Assembly: GCA_002731395.1 (NCBI GenBank)
Contig: PCBQ01000047.1
Location: 1-13,262 of the forward strand
Source of the DNA: Methanobacteriota archaeon
Lineage (GTDB): Archaea > Thermoplasmatota > Poseidoniia > Poseidoniales > Poseidoniaceae
Length of the DNA: 13,262 nucleotides
Reading direction: 5' to 3'
Below are positions 8,101-13,262 of the stretch, in pieces. The position numbers were made by a program, and so were the translations under genes. Under the pieces are notes generated by a model that saw only the letters and a program-made list of their open reading frames with translations, ran no database searches and had not been told where the DNA came from. Position 1 is the stretch's first letter. The number at the start of each line of letters is the position of its first letter.

Positions 8101-11100
8101 CGCACCCGGCTGGCGTTCTCGAAGGGCATACCGTCGTCGTGCACGAGGTCCGAATGCATCTGCAGACCTTCTTGGCTGGACGTCCAGAGGTCCCCGTCGT
8201 AGTCGAAGGCCCCACCGTCGCCAAGGTGCCCGGCAGCAAGAGCGGTGTCGGTCGCGCCGTCCGTGCCCAGGTGATGGATGAAGCCGAGCGTGCTGTTCCA
8301 TCGAACGGCCACTGACCCATGATGACCGCTGACCAAAGGTGCACCAAGGCTGCCCCATGCCGCAGGGCGGAAAGCCCGCGTGGAGCCGTCGCCTCCGACC
8401 GTGCTAAGCTCAGAGCCGTTGTGGAAGAGGTGCCCGGCTGAGGTTGAGGCATACACCACGACGTGATGGCCGGTCTCGTCCGACCCGGCAAAGGTCACGG
8501 TACCGTCCGGGTGGAGGTCGGAGGCGAGCGTTGCGTTGATCGAGGCTTCACCCTCAGAGCTGACGACGATGCGTGTGAGGTTGGCCATGGTGTCGTTCTC
8601 GGTCAAGGCCCAGACGGTCAAGTTCCCATCGTACGTCGCTGCCAATGATGGACTGACCACATCCACGCCGAGATCCAGTGTGGTCAAGTCCCACGTTCCA
8701 CCGGCAGCGCCGTCGCCCCAAGCAACGTGAATGGATGGGCCACTCGAAGGCGCATACACCACCGCGAGTGAGTCGTTGTCCGGAAGATGAACGATAGAAG
8801 CGGGCGCGTTCAAGACGGCCCCGGCGGTGATCAGGTTCGTGTCCCAACCCGAGGTGGTTTCCACCGTGTGCCAGAGACGGCCGTCCCCCTGCGTTGGAAG
8901 AACGAAATGCTGAGCACCTCCCTTGTGCATGGTGGCCACGTGCTGGCCCCATGCTCCCGTGGTCAACACCGGGCCTTCGTAAGCCATCGCGCCATAGGCG
9001 TTCAGCTGTCCGATGGAGTGCGTGCCGTTCATGACCTGGTGAAAGACCACGCCCGCCGGTCCGACATCATTTGGAAGCGCGACGACCCGCTCGAGATGTG
9101 GTCCTCCAGCAAGGTAACTGGTGACCCATTGTCCACCGGGTGTACCGTCAAGCGTGTGCTCGATGAGGTGCAGATGGTGCCCACCTTCTCCGGCTGGCGT
9201 GACCAAATGGATGGCCGTTTCACCACGGAGGGCCGTTGAGAGCATGATGTCGGCGGGCAGTGCTTGCGTGGGGAAAGACAGCGACTGCCAGTCCACACGC
9301 TCGCGGATTTCAACGGTCAATGCGTGCGTGCCGCCGTCGATCGCAGCTCCGCGGCGACTGGCAGCAATCTCCTCCAATCCGTCGCCGTCGGTGTCAAGTT
9401 GAGCCATGACGCGTTCGGCGGCGTACTCGCCCGCCGACCCGCTCACGAGCGTTTGGGTGACGGCGGCAAAACCATTCCCGTCACCGAAAAACAGGTCCAG
9501 TTGTCCAGGGTTGGCACCGCTTCCTGCACCACCGACCAGCAGGTCCGGTTGACCGTCGCCGTCCACGTCACCGGCAGCCGCCAATGAGAGGCCGAGGCGT
9601 GCGTTTGATGTCCCGTCAAGGGACCAGGCCGTGGTGCTCGCCATGCCGGTAGGCGAACCCGCCCAAAGCCAGAGACGTCCCGCGTTGTAGGCTTGGGTTC
9701 CGTTCAAGGGCTCGCTGGCCAGCAAATCGTCGCAACCGTCGCCCGTCACGTCAGGCACCACGAGGAGAGCATATCCGAGAAGCCGACCCTGTGCGTTGGA
9801 GACGAAGGTTCGATCCGGCGTACCGTTGTAGCCGACAGCGCTGCCGTGAAACACCTCAATGGCGGAATACCCGACCGGAGAATCGGTGGTCCCGGTATTG
9901 GACACCACGAGGTCAGCGTGACCGTCGCAATTCAGGTCCCCTGTTGCCAAGGCTTGCCCAAACGCGGGACCGACGGACGTGGGAATGATGGAGCGCTCGA
10001 GGTCAAGGCCTGTGCCATTGCCAAAGAGCACGTGCACCTTTCCATCGGTGTCCTCGCTCAGTGAGCTAACGGCGACCTCATGATCACCGTCGCCGTCCAA
10101 ATCCGAGATAACGGCAAGCCTGTGTCCCAATCCTTCGCTTTCTAAGCCGTTCAGGACCCAGTCTGCCGGACGCTCACCCACGATGCCTACCGATGAGAAC
10201 CACGCCGAGAGGGTGCCGTTTGCCGCGTCATCTGCAGGAGCCCCGACGAGCAAATCATCAAGGCCATCGCCGTCGAAATCGGCCATGGCCAAACCATGAC
10301 CAAACATGCCTGTCCCGTTGAGGACCGTCGTGGTGCCGTTTCCGAACGCGATGTGAACCTGTGCAGCCTGAGGCAACCCGTAGGCTGCGTCGCTGCGACC
10401 GTCGCCGTTCAGGTCCCCATGCACCGATTGACCTGCCGCTGTGTGGTCGTCTCCGAGCACCACAGTGGACGCCACGTCACCAGACACACGACCCTCGCGC
10501 TGTCCAACGAGGCTGCGGATCAATTCCACACCCGGGCCGTTCTCACCGTCCACGGCCGTTACGACCTGGGCCACGGCGTCGCGGTCGTGGTCCACGCCAA
10601 TCGCTGTGGAGAGATCGGTGTTTTGAATGACCACGCTTCGCTTGAACCCATCCCCGAGCATCTCCCACCGTAGCAATTCGTCACCGATAACGGTGTAGAT
10701 TTCGAGGCCCCCGTTGACGGCAGCCATCTCCACCTCACCAAGCACCGGACCAGAATCGACCAAGGTGCGGTTCCACAGAACACCCTCGTTCCATACCAAC
10801 CAGAGTTTGCCGGTTTGATCGACGACGGCTGCGTGCTCACGGTCCTCATGAAGCACGAGAGAAATGGTCGCAGCATCAACCTCGAGCATGAAGGTGCGGA
10901 CGTGCCACACCTGATTGATGTACATCGAATTCGGGAAGGCCTCACGTGCCGCTGTCAGGTTCTCTCCGTCCCTGATGACGAGGCGCGCGCGGTCATCGGT
11001 CGTGGCCGACACGGCGCACACAGGGCTATCGCTGACGTTGTCAACGGTGGTGACGACGCTGGTGGACCAAGAGGCGGAGACACCATCCGTCCGGGTGTTG

Positions 11101-11495
11101 TCCTCGCCAAGTCGGCCGTGATGGACCTGCCCTTGGTCATCAATCCAGCACAAATGGCGCATGCCTGTTGGGGAGACCGAACCGACTGGACCAAACACGA
11201 TCGTCGTGCCCTCTGTGAGGTTCGGCGCGAGGTCCCACGAGTCGAGGACAGATTCCTCTCGCGCCACACCACCATCCATCGGCGCCATGGAACCGTCACT
11301 CGCACCGTGCTCATGGCTGCTGGTTGGACCTGAGGATTCGACGGACGGCGAGGGGTCGTTCCCCGGATCCAACAGGGCGCTCAGGCCCATGCTTTGCACT
11401 GAAAGCACCATCATGAGGCACATGAGGAGGGCCTGCAGGGTGCGAACGCGTTGCATGGCCATGCTTTTGGATGACCGAGGACGTTCAAAACCCAT
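5178..11495 (-). CDS. Giant surface protein: FG-GAP propeller, TSP3 calcium repeats, TM anchor, cytoplasmic tail
   Basis: This protein of about 2,105 residues is anchored in the membrane and mostly exposed. In order it has: a basic n-region and hydrophobic core (LQALLMCLMMVLSVQSMG), a signal peptide; an unassigned, probably beta-rich region to about residue 340; seven FG-GAP repeats (about 357-711); an unassigned beta-rich region to about 1165; about 19 DxDxDG thrombospondin-3-like repeats with paired cysteines (about 1181-1853); one transmembrane helix (about 1872-1894); the acidic patch SSDEDDDDDDWFVDD; a basic Pro/Gly-rich tail; and a terminal helical segment ending GWTAEQSRAILDLAAAG. About 30 NxS/T sequons lie before the membrane span and none after it. 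ATG 11495 is preferred over the in-frame extension to 11567, which would overlap the divergent thiN start; ATG 11462 is also possible. The role is inferred to be calcium-dependent adhesion or binding at the cell surface. It heads a likely operon with the EF-hand/zinc-ribbon gene. Confidence 0.9.
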   Translation of the reverse strand: MGFERPRSSKSMAMQRVRTLQALLMCLMMVLSVQSMGLSALLDPGNDPSPSVESSGPTSSHEHGASDGSMAPMDGGVAREESVLDSWDLAPNLTEGTTIVFGPVGSVSPTGMRHLCWIDDQGQVHHGRLGEDNTRTDGVSASWSTSVVTTVDNVSDSPVCAVSATTDDRARLVIRDGENLTAAREAFPNSMYINQVWHVRTFMLEVDAATISLVLHEDREHAAVVDQTGKLWLVWNEGVLWNRTLVDSGPVLGEVEMAAVNGGLEIYTVIGDELLRWEMLGDGFKRSVVIQNTDLSTAIGVDHDRDAVAQVVTAVDGENGPGVELIRSLVGQREGRVSGDVASTVVLGDDHTAAGQSVHGDLNGDGRSDAAYGLPQAAQVHIAFGNGTTTVLNGTGMFGHGLAMADFDGDGLDDLLVGAPADDAANGTLSAWFSSVGIVGERPADWVLNGLESEGLGHRLAVISDLDGDGDHEVAVSSLSEDTDGKVHVLFGNGTGLDLERSIIPTSVGPAFGQALATGDLNCDGHADLVVSNTGTTDSPVGYSAIEVFHGSAVGYNGTPDRTFVSNAQGRLLGYALLVVPDVTGDGCDDLLASEPLNGTQAYNAGRLWLWAGSPTGMASTTAWSLDGTSNARLGLSLAAAGDVDGDGQPDLLVGGAGSGANPGQLDLFFGDGNGFAAVTQTLVSGSAGEYAAERVMAQLDTDGDGLEEIAASRRGAAIDGGTHALTVEIRERVDWQSLSFPTQALPADIMLSTALRGETAIHLVTPAGEGGHHLHLIEHTLDGTPGGQWVTSYLAGGPHLERVVALPNDVGPAGVVFHQVMNGTHSIGQLNAYGAMAYEGPVLTTGAWGQHVATMHKGGAQHFVLPTQGDGRLWHTVETTSGWDTNLITAGAVLNAPASIVHLPDNDSLAVVYAPSSGPSIHVAWGDGAAGGTWDLTTLDLGVDVVSPSLAATYDGNLTVWALTENDTMANLTRIVVSSEGEASINATLASDLHPDGTVTFAGSDETGHHVVVYASTSAGHLFHNGSELSTVGGDGSTRAFRPAAWGSLGAPLVSGHHGSVAVRWNSTLGFIHHLGTDGATDTALAAGHLGDGGAFDYDGDLWTSSQEGLQMHSDLVHDDGMPFENASRVRTVTFSGLAADAQVHPIEGYTGTDASDDDHRYRALTAVDSVNKDVHVLRLVLDEDRDLIPNAHDDLPQVSGQWEDSDNDGFGDLATGPFPDACPNITGTSTFGLLGCLDLDDDGWDETTDDCPNNRGTSWFDRQGCEDNDQDGWSTNSGSWNKGDSFILNWKQSLDSDGDGRGDNSGPDCCNTALDNQEPDLFPYNARQYKDTDGDGWGDDKTDDVTGDECPYDYGTSFRDRRGCEDRDGDGASDPRPLEDFPYNWSVEEGADLWPDDATQWVDSDGDGYGDNSSEGATDPDHFPALIFAAVDDDRDGVPDEWTSFYNATNGTAGLTLDGCLGAFGNSTSGLNETGYPIPLYGCPDSDGDGRANKDDAFPFEPTQTNDTDGDGFGDNIAGVDADECYNLPGVADGTPLIPGGTGQGCPMFNDMDGDGVGDDDDQCPNTDAGATVDGVGCALNQLDSDNDGVKDDQDRCPNTVDFRTIDAFGCDTQQQNVDSDEDGVRDAVDLCPLTPIAATADSDGCAASQRDSDGDGVSDDVDLCPASKAGFPVDGTGCLDETACEDDLDGDGVAGCPAWEDGSDGLRINQSGDAFPLDATQWNDTDGDGYGDNANGTQGDACPTEAGTSMRSLANGLNVEHFGCPDDGDGFVDEPFPEDPTQWLDEDQDGLGDNATGTDPDLCPDTAPGDRNRIDEKGCAPIQRDTDGDGVNDEFDQCPDEPLGADGFADGCPSVSQGGDSEPIEVFGQPLMVVVGGGAGGLFGLLLLLVVVRRVFRSSDEDDDDDDWFVDDRDEEPVRTPARTREPVTRSLPRKEPSAGGPMTAAGPSGAPSQAKPKPSPGGPPGRKGPPGGGPPGRKAAGPPGRAKPSPQPKIAARKPVTEPTAPKKAGRRRIEPDAAPPHRDASSDGPTRRRAKVSVDLSMFEDSQTADRAAAVAWVVDELGAGGVERTILMQLQSTGWTAEQSRAILDLAAAGRSGRD
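5529..5614 (-). repeat. GPPGRK-type repeats in the cytoplasmic tail
   Basis: The tail carries PGGPPGRKGPPGG, then GPPGRKAAGPPGR: three to four short Pro/Gly units with basic residues. They are too few and too irregular to be a collagen triple helix. A flexible, positively charged linker is the simplest reading. Confidence 0.7.
5811..5880 (-). other. Transmembrane helix of the giant surface protein
   Basis: A run of about 23 uncharged residues (PLMVVVGGGAGGLFGLLLLLVVV) is followed directly by RRVFR, a positive stop-transfer. It divides the calcium-repeat ectodomain from the charged tail of about 205 residues and fixes the C-terminus as cytoplasmic. Confidence 0.9.
5935..7950 (-). repeat. Thrombospondin type 3-like calcium repeat array
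   Basis: About 19 motifs of the form DxDxDGxxD occur here. Six belong to a longer unit, FPxxxxQWxDxDGDGxGDN, whose DNA is also similar (gttgtc, a short gap, then ccgtcaccgtcggtgtc, read on the plus strand) near 6106, 6288, 6942, 7254, 7469 and 7578. The repeats between them end in DxCPx(n)GC and carry cysteine pairs. TSP3 repeats in other proteins wrap around many calcium ions and are stiffened by disulfides, so a calcium-dependent stalk close to the membrane is likely. Confidence 0.88.
9361..10424 (-). repeat. Seven FG-GAP (integrin-alpha-like) repeats
   Basis: Seven calcium-loop motifs are spaced mostly 140-190 bp apart. In protein order they are GDLNGDGRSDAAYG, ADFDGDGLDDLLVG, SDLDGDGDHEVAVS, GDLNCDGHADLVVS, PDVTGDGCDDLLAS, GDVDGDGQPDLLVG and QLDTDGDGLEEIAA. 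Several are preceded by G-x-G/A-L-A-x-A segments like the FG-GAP 'GxSLAxxGDxNGDG' pattern. Seven repeats match a seven-bladed beta-propeller, as in integrin alpha chains. Confidence 0.88.
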
Positions 11496-11555
11496 TCCCC
11501 ACGAGGCGTGAAGGTTGCGCGCGAATCCTCTTGGTGAACCGTTCCATCTCAGACC
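11496..11555. promoter_or_regulatory. Divergent intergenic region between giant surface-protein gene and thiN
   Basis: These 60 bp separate the two divergent starts and should hold both promoters. No TATA-like or other AT-rich box is apparent. A GGTGA at 11533-11537 lies 18 nt before the thiN ATG, too far for a normal ribosome binding site. Confidence 0.35.
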
Positions 11556-12179
11556 ATGGGCGGGCACATCCTCGTGCTTGCGGCAGGCGCTTTACCTGAG
11601 GACGGTGTTCCGCCATGGCTGCTGAACGGCCCGTCGATGGTGCTCGGCTGTGACGGCGGGTGGAAGCATGCGGAACGCCTCGGCCTTGAATTGACCCTCA
11701 TCCTCGGGGACTTGGACAGCGTCGGGACGCCGCCACAAGGCGTGGATTGCGTCGCTTTACCCAACCAACACGCGTCGGATTTGCCCAAGGTCCTGCAGTG
11801 GTGCAAGGAGCACCATCCAAACTCTTCAGTTCACGTCATCGGGCTTGATGGCGGTCGACTCGATCACAGCGTGGCTGTTCCCGCGGCCCTGATAGAGACA
11901 CAAAGCGATGCCGTGCTTCACATGAGCGGCGGGGACCTGCGCAGAATCCCTGCTGGGCATCCCCACAACGTACCGGCTGAGCCGGGCATGATCATCGGCT
12001 TGCATCCCTATGGCGAGGTGCATGTGAAACGGCTTGGAGGCGTGACGTGGACGCTCGAAGACGCCGACTTGAGCACGGGCACTCAAGGCGTGCACAACGT
12101 GGCCGTGGGCACGGAGGTGCAGATTCATGTCGCTTCAGGCGACCTTATCTTGAGCCGTTCAAGGCATCACTTGGCATGA
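11556..12179 (+). CDS. thiN: Thiamine pyrophosphokinase
   Basis: This 207-residue protein matches the thiamine diphosphokinase family in length and motif order: VLGCDGGWKHAERLG (D33), the metal-binding GDLDS (51-55), SDLPKVL (74-80) in place of the usual TDLEKAL, and GLDGGRLDHSVA (97-108) in place of GATGGRLDH. The enzyme transfers pyrophosphate from ATP to thiamine, giving thiamine diphosphate, the cofactor of pyruvate/2-oxoacid and transketolase enzymes, in the cytoplasm. The K/D residues that usually precede the TD motif are replaced by QHA, so the thiamine-side pocket may differ slightly. The C-terminal beta domain (GEVHVKRLGGVTWTL...GTQGVHNVAVG) is present. The ATG at 11556 has no well-spaced Shine-Dalgarno. 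The 3' end overlaps the convergent DUF4105 gene by 13 bp. The archaeal pterin pyrophosphokinase MptE has a different signature and is less likely. Confidence 0.85.
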   Translation: MGGHILVLAAGALPEDGVPPWLLNGPSMVLGCDGGWKHAERLGLELTLILGDLDSVGTPPQGVDCVALPNQHASDLPKVLQWCKEHHPNSSVHVIGLDGGRLDHSVAVPAALIETQSDAVLHMSGGDLRRIPAGHPHNVPAEPGMIIGLHPYGEVHVKRLGGVTWTLEDADLSTGTQGVHNVAVGTEVQIHVASGDLILSRSRHHLA

Positions 12180-13051
12180 CCCGGCAAGGCGGCATCGAGC
12201 ATGGCGCTGTAGTCCCCTTCACCGTCCCACGCTTGTGCGACCAAATCCACTCGTGAGCGCTCACGTGTTTCTTCAAAGGTGCCCCACCGTTGCAGCAGAC
12301 CAAGACGGTAGGCCATGCGCGGGCTGTGACCCGGCAGGAGCAGGCGCCAGACGAAGGGGATTCGAACAGGTGAAATTCTGTTGATTTGAGTGCGCAACTC
12401 GGTAGCACAGGTGGTTGAGAGGGAGTGGTACCACTCTGGCTTACGCGCCAACTCATCTGCTCGTTTCGCAAGGAGCATGAACAGCTGGCGCTCACGCCGC
12501 CTTGATGTGGTGGTTCTGTACCGGTGGACCTGATTTTTCCGTGCGTTGGTTCTGAGGAAAATCATGTCCCGTTCAAAACCGATCGACAGGTAGAGTTCGT
12601 AGGCGCGCCACATGCCTTCCCAAGGAGAAAAGCGGTCTGAGGCATCCCGACGGGCTTCAAACGAGAACGTCACCGCTTTCCCGTCAAGGAATTGGAAGGT
12701 GAGCATGGTGTGGGCGATGCCCTTCGTTTTGGAAAAGTGGTCCACAATGTACCAGACGTCTTTGATGGCGTTCAGATCGAAAGTCACGTCCTTCGCCCAC
12801 GCCTCATCACGGTCCTTGGTGCCGCGCCAAGTGAAATCGCGCACGTGTGAGAAGGTCACGGTCCGTGCTTCTTCGTCCACTTGGGCCGTGGTTTGATGAC
12901 GGCAGTAATCGCACCAGTCCCGGTCGAGGGAGGCAATGCGCCGACGGTAGACCCTGTAAAACAGCCACAGACGAAGGGCAAGCCATCCTACCACAAACCA
13001 AACCACCAAGCGCAGGGCGAGGGGCATGGAATCTGGAAACACACCGTCCAT
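12167..13051 (-). CDS. Membrane-anchored DUF4105 (Lnb N-terminal-like) protein
   Basis: This 294-residue protein has one N-terminal membrane segment (about residues 10-32, LALRLVVWFVVGWLALRLWL) followed by a domain resembling DUF4105, the N-terminal domain named after bacterial lipoprotein N-acyltransferase Lnb. Matching blocks are HVRDFTW, AHTMLTFQFLDG (H114), VTFSFEARRD (E132), GMWRAYELYLSIGFERDMIFLRTNAR, and KPEWYHSLSTTCATEL (C215, where most members read NCTT). The His, Glu and Cys at conserved places suggest a thiol-type active site, though I cannot confirm catalysis. A CX2C pair (WCDYC, residues 47-50) follows the membrane segment. Start ATG 13051 was chosen because an upstream TTG at 13150 would overlap the preceding gene by 50 bp; ATG 13027 is a second option. 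It follows the SDR epimerase gene by 49 bp, possibly co-transcribed. Whether the domain faces outside or inside is unclear. Confidence 0.75.
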   Translation of the reverse strand: MDGVFPDSMPLALRLVVWFVVGWLALRLWLFYRVYRRRIASLDRDWCDYCRHQTTAQVDEEARTVTFSHVRDFTWRGTKDRDEAWAKDVTFDLNAIKDVWYIVDHFSKTKGIAHTMLTFQFLDGKAVTFSFEARRDASDRFSPWEGMWRAYELYLSIGFERDMIFLRTNARKNQVHRYRTTTSRRRERQLFMLLAKRADELARKPEWYHSLSTTCATELRTQINRISPVRIPFVWRLLLPGHSPRMAYRLGLLQRWGTFEETRERSRVDLVAQAWDGEGDYSAMLDAALPGHAK

Positions 13052-13100
13052 TGAGAGGGCGTTCAGCGGTCGGTGGATAGACCCGTCGGCAGCGAGAAGC

Positions 13101-13262
13101 TTACCGGCGTGTCTGAATCGTGTCCTCGGAAGGCGTCTGGACCTTCCCAAGGGTGTGCCTTAGGCAAGATTCCAATTCAGGATGCTCGAACCGGAATCCA
13201 AGATCGAGCAGCCGTTGCGGCTCAACGTGCTGCCCTTCAAGGATCAACTCTTGACCCATCTC
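13101..13262 (-). CDS. TIGR01777-type SDR epimerase, C-terminal fragment
   Basis: The minus-strand frame is open from the right edge of the window to TAA at 13103-13101, giving the last 53 residues of a longer protein. The sequence GQHVEPQRLLDLGFRFEHPELESCLR closely follows the C-terminal DUF1731 pattern (SQRVxPxRLLexGFxFxxPxLexALr) of TIGR01777 proteins. These are NAD(P)-binding sugar-epimerase-like SDR proteins of uncertain substrate (YfcH-like). The catalytic part lies outside the window, so activity cannot be judged. A short tail, KVQTPSEDTIQTRR, runs past the domain. The gene would be upstream of, and possibly in one transcript with, the DUF4105 gene. Confidence 0.78.
   Translation of the reverse strand, partial: EMGQELILEGQHVEPQRLLDLGFRFEHPELESCLRHTLGKVQTPSEDTIQTRR

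Noticed and set aside
11390..11460. Possible lipoprotein signal (Cys in LLMCLMM) in the giant protein.
   Set aside because: The Cys sits in the middle of the hydrophobic core without a lipobox-type L-A/S-G/A-C context, so a normal signal peptide is more likely.
11496..11567. Longer N-terminus of the giant surface protein starting at 11567.
   Set aside because: It would overlap the divergent thiN start and put 24 extra residues before the signal peptide; ATG 11495 or 11462 gives a normal signal sequence.
13052..13150. Longer DUF4105 protein starting at TTG 13150.
   Set aside because: It would overlap the end of the upstream epimerase gene by 50 bp, begin with a rare codon, and add a basic segment with no family match before the membrane helix.

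Overview
The window is a gene-dense stretch (roughly 98% coding) of high-GC DNA that reads as a piece of a planktonic archaeal chromosome, most probably a marine group II euryarchaeon (Poseidoniales, Thermoplasmatota). The assignment is an inference. It rests on a giant signal-peptide surface protein packed with aspartate-rich repeats of the form FPxxxTQWxDxDGDGYGDN, a style I associate with that group. It also rests on the GGAGGTGA-type ribosome binding sites, the peptidase content and the extreme compactness. A bacterial origin is not strictly excluded. No rRNA, tRNA, CRISPR array, insertion sequence or phage gene was seen.

Layout from left to right. (1) 1-966, plus strand: the C-terminal part of a GT4-type glycosyltransferase whose start lies outside the window. 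(2) 969-2465, minus strand: an M32 (Taq-type) metallocarboxypeptidase with an intact HEXXH...E zinc site, ending 2 bp from the glycosyltransferase stop. (3) 2547-3683, plus strand: a protein with the C-terminal signature of M29/aminopeptidase-T-like proteins, but with the usual His, His and Asp metal-ligand positions replaced. (4) 3684-5141, minus strand: a protein without a signal peptide that carries a pair of EF-hands and a C-terminal zinc ribbon. (5) 5178-11495, minus strand: a protein of about 2,105 residues with a signal peptide, a seven-repeat FG-GAP (integrin-alpha-like) propeller, about 19 thrombospondin-3-like calcium repeats, one membrane span, and an acidic/basic low-complexity cytoplasmic tail. 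(6) 11556-12179, plus strand: thiamine pyrophosphokinase. (7) 12167-13051, minus strand: a membrane-anchored DUF4105 (Lnb N-terminal-like) protein. (8) 13101-13262, minus strand: the last 53 codons of a TIGR01777-type SDR epimerase, recognised from the DUF1731-like end.

The most interesting unit is the two-gene minus-strand cluster 3684-11495. A very large, probably heavily N-glycosylated, calcium-binding surface protein with a cytoplasmic tail is followed 36 bp later by a putatively cytoplasmic EF-hand/zinc-ribbon protein. This could be a surface-attachment or calcium-sensing module with parts on both sides of the membrane. The function is inferred, not shown. The other genes look like ordinary housekeeping or peptide-degradation functions. 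Their three convergent gene pairs end within 2 bp of each other, directly abutting, or overlapping by 13 bp.
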